Below are positions 7,602 through 10,620 of a DNA stretch of 10,620 nucleotides, in pieces. This DNA is from UBA6398 sp963644855. GTDB lineage: Bacteria; Bacteroidota; Bacteroidia; Bacteroidales; Bacteroidaceae. The notes under the pieces are model-generated. The model saw nothing but the letters and a program-made list of their open reading frames with translations. It made no database searches and was not told where the DNA came from. Each line of letters begins with the position of its first letter. The stretch's first letter is position 1. The translations under genes and the position numbers were made by a program. The stretch is taken from assembly GCA_963644855.1 (NCBI GenBank), contig CAVIQL010000048.1, positions 1 through 10,620 on the forward strand, written 5' to 3'.

Positions 7602-7609
7602 TATCTTTG
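7602..7609 (+). promoter_or_regulatory. -7 box of the UPF0104-pepD promoter
   Basis: TATCTTTG matches TAnnTTTG. TTTG at 7576-7579 lies 22 bp upstream, slightly longer than ideal. Transcription would begin near 7616. The box sits inside the apparent N-terminal extension of the downstream frame, which shows that a start codon at 7597 cannot be used from this promoter. Confidence 0.65.
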
Positions 7610-7615
7610 CGTTTA

Positions 7616-7623
7616 CAAAATTA
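7616..7623 (-). promoter_or_regulatory. -7 box of the rsmA promoter
   Basis: The minus strand reads TAATTTTG, a match to TAnnTTTG, 32 bp upstream of the rsmA ATG. It lies only 6 bp from the opposing -7 box at 7602-7609, so the two divergent promoters overlap face to face. No clear TTTG -33 element was found for it. A 6-bp inverted repeat, ATTACG (7620-7625) and CGTAAT (7635-7640), covers the same place. Confidence 0.45.
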
Positions 7624-7647
7624 CGAATTAATCGCGTAATAACTGAT

Positions 7648-8667
7648 TTGAAGAAAGCTATAACCACATCTCTGCGCATAATTCTGCCGTTCCTTCTCGG
7701 AGCCGCTATACTCTATTGGATGTATCGCGGAAGTTCTTGGAACGATATTAGCAATATGCTTTTCCATCGCATGAAGTGGGGCTGGATGTTCCTTTCATTG
7801 TTTTTCGGAATAGTGCCGCAGGTGTTGCGAGGGTTCAGATGGCGTCTCGCACTTGAGCCTACTGGCGAAAAACCAAGGCGTAGAACCTGCACGTTTGCTA
7901 TTTTTATATCCTATGCGGCAAGTCTTGTTGTGCCGCGAATAGGCGAAATCACCCGATGCGGCACACTTAGTCATCACGAAGGTACTTCGTTTGTGAAAGG
8001 AATAGGCACCGTGGTTACCGAACGTATAGTTGACGCAGTATTTATGTTGGGAGTAACTATGTTTGCTCTCTTTGCCCAGCGCAAGACGTTCATGGTGTTC
8101 TTTAATAAAACAGGCACAAATTTCGACGGAATACTGCAACGCTTCACCACAACGGGCTACATTGTAACGGCAGTGTGTATAGTTTCGTTGATAGTAATGT
8201 TTGCGGTATGTCTCAAGCGACTGAAAGTATTCGGTAAGCTCCATAGTTTCTTTCGAGACCTTTGGGAAGGAATTATCTCTCTCAAAAGCATGAAATCACT
8301 ATGGCTTTACGTATTCTATAGCTTTGCAATATGGTTTTGCTACTACCTGCATTTCTCGCTCACGCTATATTGTTTTGACTTTACCGAACATCTCACGCAA
8401 CTCGATGCACTCGTGATTTTCTGCGCAGGCTCTTATGCAGTGCTCATACCAACTCCCAACGGAGCAGGCCCTTGGCATTTTGCAGTTAAAACAATGCTCG
8501 TGCTCTATGGAGTGGCTGCCGGTGATGCTATATTGTTTGCGCTCGTGGTGCACGCCATGCAAACGGGGCTTATAATCGTTCTCGGCGTGGCGGGATTGAT
8601 TGGTTTGCAATTTGTGCCCAAACTCACAGGGAAAAACAAGGTCGTAACTGAAAGATTCACTAATTAA
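7648..8667 (+). CDS. Polytopic membrane protein, LPG synthase TM / UPF0104 family
   Basis: A 339-residue integral membrane protein related to the flippase-like transmembrane part of lysylphosphatidylglycerol synthase (family PF03706), without the aminoacyl-transferase domain. About eight hydrophobic segments are visible, near residues 9-26, 44-60, 82-97, 126-143, 170-188, 218-243, 252-268 and 292-323. VVPRIGEITRCG (94-105) and IPTPNGAGPWHF (267-278) are the conserved family signatures. The frame is open from a TTG at 7597, but a -7 promoter box (7602-7609) lies inside that extension. TTG at 7648 gives MKKAITTSLRIILPF, which matches how relatives begin, and a leader of about 32 nt. A non-ATG start is thus likely but not proven. 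It is followed 12 bp later by pepD, forming an operon. Members may move lipids or lipid-linked molecules; the substrate here is unknown. Confidence 0.85.
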   Translation: MKKAITTSLRIILPFLLGAAILYWMYRGSSWNDISNMLFHRMKWGWMFLSLFFGIVPQVLRGFRWRLALEPTGEKPRRRTCTFAIFISYAASLVVPRIGEITRCGTLSHHEGTSFVKGIGTVVTERIVDAVFMLGVTMFALFAQRKTFMVFFNKTGTNFDGILQRFTTTGYIVTAVCIVSLIVMFAVCLKRLKVFGKLHSFFRDLWEGIISLKSMKSLWLYVFYSFAIWFCYYLHFSLTLYCFDFTEHLTQLDALVIFCAGSYAVLIPTPNGAGPWHFAVKTMLVLYGVAAGDAILFALVVHAMQTGLIIVLGVAGLIGLQFVPKLTGKNKVVTERFTN

Positions 8668-8679
8668 AAACAAGATATT

Positions 8680-10137
8680 ATGGAAGATATCAGAAATTTA
8701 GAACCGAAGAATTTGTGGGAACACTTTTATTCACTCACGCAAATTCCGCGTCCGTCGGGACATCTCGAAAAGATTCAGCAGTATTTGCTCGACTTTTCAA
8801 AAGAAAATGGTATTGAAGCATTCTTAGACCCTGCTGGAAACATCGTAATGCGCGTTCCAGCTACACCGGGTATGGAAAATCGCAAGGGAGTAATACTGCA
8901 AGGACACATGGATATGGTGCCGCAGAAATCTCCTGACAGCAAGCATAATTTTGAAACCGATCCTATCGAGACATATGTCGAGGACGATTGGGTGAAAGCA
9001 AAGGGCACAACACTCGGAAGCGACGACGGAATAGGCGTGGCTACCGTGATGGCTGTGATGACCGACAAGAATCTCAAGCACGGACCTATCGAGGGTTTGA
9101 TTACTCGCGACGAGGAGACAGGTATGTATGGTGCCAACGATTTGCCTAAGGGGGAACTCAATGGCGACATACTTCTCAACCTTGATTCCGAGACTTGGGG
9201 CAAATTTGTTGTGGGAAGTGCCGGCGGTATTGATGTTAATGCTGAGCTTGAATACAAGGAAGAGCCTGTGCCCTCTGGCATGAAAGCTGTGAAAGTTACG
9301 CTCAAAGGTTTGCGCGGCGGGCATAGCGGCTTGGAGATAAACGAGGGTCGCGGCAATGCAAACAAGTTGATGGTGCGTTTTGTGCGTGAGGCGATAGCCA
9401 CATGCGAGGCTCGTCTTGCTACTTGGGACGGCGGAAACATGAGAAACGCCATTCCTTTCAAGGCAACGGTAGAGCTTGTTGTGCCCGAGGGCGGAGTAGA
9501 CAAATTGAAGGCCCTTGTTGAGAAGTGGAAAGAAGAGTTCATCAACGAGTATGCCGGCATTGAGAGCGGAATAGAAATGTTTGCCGAGGAGGCTGAAGTG
9601 CCTGCAACGATTGCTCCGCAGGAGATTCAGGACAATTTGGTCGATGCAATATACGCGTGCCACGACGGAGTGGTGAGAATGATACCGCATTTCCCCGAGG
9701 TGGTGGAGACATCTTCAAACCTTGCCATTATAAAGATAGGCAACGGCAAGGCAGAGTTCAACATTCTCGCCCGCAGCAGCAAGGAAAGCATGAAGGAGTA
9801 TATAGCCCTGAGCCTTGAAAGTTGCTTCTGCATGGCAGGAATGAAAGTTACGTTCAGCGGCAGCTATGGCGGCTGGGATCCCAACAACGACAGCGAGATA
9901 CTTGCGCTGCTCAAAGAGCAATACAAGGAAATGTTTGGCAAGGAGGCTTTGGTACAGGTTGACCATGCTGGTTTGGAATGCTCTGTGATATTGGGCAAAT
10001 ATCCCAACCTCGATGTAGTTTCGCTCGGTCCCACGCTCCGTTCGCCCCACACCACAAGCGAGCGTTGCTATGTGCCCTCGGTAGCCGAATTCTATAATTT
10101 CATAACCAAGGTGCTCGAAAATATTCCCGAGAAATAA
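8680..10137 (+). CDS. pepD: Aminoacyl-histidine dipeptidase (peptidase D, M20 family)
   Basis: A 485-residue cytoplasmic di-zinc metallopeptidase that splits dipeptides such as Xaa-His and other unspecific dipeptides, for peptide recycling. All M20 residues are present. The metal ligands are H76 (GHMD), D115 (SDDG), E146 (RDEET), D169 (NLDSE) and H457 (SPHTT). The catalytic acids are D78 and E145. Each ligand sits exactly four residues before the position I recall for Vibrio alginolyticus PepD (80, 119, 150, 173, 461), so the fold has no large indels relative to that enzyme. The lid/dimerisation domain covers about 185-390, with GLRGGHSGLEI (210-220) as its conserved entry. The ATG at 8680 follows an A-rich leader and lies 12 bp after the membrane-protein gene, indicating cotranscription. 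A strong terminator follows. Confidence 0.97.
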   Translation: MEDIRNLEPKNLWEHFYSLTQIPRPSGHLEKIQQYLLDFSKENGIEAFLDPAGNIVMRVPATPGMENRKGVILQGHMDMVPQKSPDSKHNFETDPIETYVEDDWVKAKGTTLGSDDGIGVATVMAVMTDKNLKHGPIEGLITRDEETGMYGANDLPKGELNGDILLNLDSETWGKFVVGSAGGIDVNAELEYKEEPVPSGMKAVKVTLKGLRGGHSGLEINEGRGNANKLMVRFVREAIATCEARLATWDGGNMRNAIPFKATVELVVPEGGVDKLKALVEKWKEEFINEYAGIESGIEMFAEEAEVPATIAPQEIQDNLVDAIYACHDGVVRMIPHFPEVVETSSNLAIIKIGNGKAEFNILARSSKESMKEYIALSLESCFCMAGMKVTFSGSYGGWDPNNDSEILALLKEQYKEMFGKEALVQVDHAGLECSVILGKYPNLDVVSLGPTLRSPHTTSERCYVPSVAEFYNFITKVLENIPEK

Positions 10138-10325
10138 GAAGAATTGCAGCCCAAGAGCTGTGAGAAATTGCAAAAACCGCTTCGGTGAGCAGACGCAAAT
10201 GTCGAACACCGAGGCGGTTTTGTATTGTTCTCCCCCGAAAACGCAAGAGAAATTATAGCCGTAAGATGTAGCAAAATCAATAAGCCAAGCATCAAAATCA
10301 GCCGCACATAAGGTCGATAATTCAT
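10123..10325 (-). other. Doubtful small membrane-protein-like frame
   Basis: From an ATG at 10325 the minus strand reads MNYRPYVRLILMLGLLILL and then HLTAIISLAFSGENNT, which looks like a basic start followed by a strong membrane segment. The frame then runs through the pepD terminator stem and into the antisense of the pepD end, stopping at about 10092. The part after residue 35 looks non-coding. There is no TAnnTTTG box upstream, where the repeat array lies. It may be a truncated gene remnant or chance; I do not call it a gene. Confidence 0.2.
10173..10221 (+). terminator. pepD terminator, possibly bidirectional
   Basis: AAAACCGCTTCGGTG (10173-10187) pairs with CACCGAGGCGGTTTT (10207-10221) over 15 bp with one wobble, closing a 19-nt loop. 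The T-run is short on the plus strand. On the minus strand the stem is followed by TTTTTG, so it could also stop transcription arriving from the right array. Confidence 0.82.
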
Positions 10326-10333
10326 GTTGATGC
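10222..10333. other. Spacer between pepD terminator and right array
   Basis: Apart from the doubtful minus-strand frame above, nothing is recognised here. ATAATTCATGTTGATGC (10314-10330) resembles the minus-strand sequence ATAATTCATTATGATGC next to the solo repeat at 2776-2792, hinting that the decayed repeat unit begins before 10334. Confidence 0.4.
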
Positions 10334-10620
10334 CATCATAATCAATTATTAAGGCATCATAATAAATTTACACCACGGTGTAGTACCTGTTTACACCACG
10401 GTGTAGTACCTGTTTACACCACGGTCTAATTTCATTTACACCACGGTCTAATTTCATTTACACCACGGTCTCCCGGTCGTTACACCATGGTCTCCCGGTC
10501 GTTACACCATGGTCTCTTTGCCAAGACACCATGGTCTCCCTATCAAGACATCATAGTCTTACTGCCAAGACACCGTGGTCTCTTTGTCAAGACACCATGG
10601 TCTCTTTGTCAAGACACCGT
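10334..10620 (+). repeat. Right 21-23-bp tandem array with graded unit variants (runs off edge)
   Basis: Two decayed units with CATCATAAT cores (10334, 10355) lead into eleven CACC-type units starting at 10371, 10394, 10417, 10439, 10461, 10483, 10505, 10527, 10549, 10571 and 10593, and a partial one at 10615. Period is 22 bp, with two of 23. The core ACC-R-Y-GGT is nearly constant while the 12-14 bp between cores vary in blocks of neighbours: GTAGTACCTGTTTA twice, CTAATTTCATTTA twice, CTCCCGGTCGTTA twice, then CTCTTTG-CCAAGA types. The outermost units equal those of the left array. The unit at 10549 (CATCATAGTCT) bridges the CATCAT and CACCAT forms. Orientation is the same as in the left array. 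No open frame is kept, since 22 bp is not a multiple of three. Confidence 0.93.

Noticed and set aside
8775..9690. Two long minus-strand frames (261 and 288 codons) inside pepD
   Set aside because: Both are antisense to a fully intact pepD with all catalytic residues, and neither resembles a known protein.
10371..10620. CRISPR array
   Set aside because: The period is only 22-23 bp, the constant part is about 8-10 bp, spacers are shared between neighbours, and no cas genes are present.
1..10620. Transposon, integron or plasmid
   Set aside because: No transposase, recombinase or replication gene is present, and aspS, lepA and rsmA mark this as chromosome.
1..10620. tRNA or rRNA genes
   Set aside because: No intergenic stretch shows a cloverleaf pattern with a T-loop GGTTCRA-like motif or rRNA-like conserved blocks.

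Overview
The window looks like a piece of chromosome from a Bacteroidota bacterium, most likely order Bacteroidales. Three signs point this way. The -7 promoter boxes match TAnnTTTG, in one case with a TTTG element 19 bp upstream. Start codons follow A-rich leaders with no clear Shine-Dalgarno sequence. The proteins most resemble Bacteroidales versions as I remember them; no search was run. Lineage below order cannot be judged from the sequence.

Layout. 1-142: tandem array of 22-bp units that runs off the left edge. 143-289: no gene recognised. 290-802 (-): nitroreductase-family flavoprotein. 858-2549 (-): SulP anion transporter with a C-terminal STAS domain. 2550-2904: control region with a canonical promoter, two 21-bp-spaced direct repeats, an 18-bp dyad, a degenerate miniature of the edge array, and the aspS terminator. 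2905-4671 (-): aspS. 4710-6491 (-): lepA, apparently cotranscribed with aspS. 6492-6765: lepA promoter, AT-rich repeats and a possible rsmA terminator. 6766-7584 (-): rsmA, divergent from 7648-8667 (+), a polytopic membrane protein of the lysylphosphatidylglycerol synthase TM / UPF0104 family, followed 12 bp later by 8680-10137 (+), the dipeptidase pepD. 10173-10221: terminator. 10334-10620: a second copy of the 22-bp array, same orientation as the first, running off the right edge.

Function. The protein-coding part is ordinary housekeeping: translation (aspS, lepA), ribosome biogenesis (rsmA), peptide turnover (pepD) and anion transport. No defence, mobile-element, phage or secretion genes are visible.

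The unusual content is non-coding. A repeat family with an 8-bp core ACC-R-Y-GGT at two-helical-turn spacing flanks the window at both ends. It also appears as a decayed version (CATCATAAT core) at 2756-2806 and as the decayed leading edge of the right array at 10334-10370. The near-palindromic, helically phased core suggests either an array of protein-binding sites or a dispersed minisatellite family. The sequence alone cannot decide between these.
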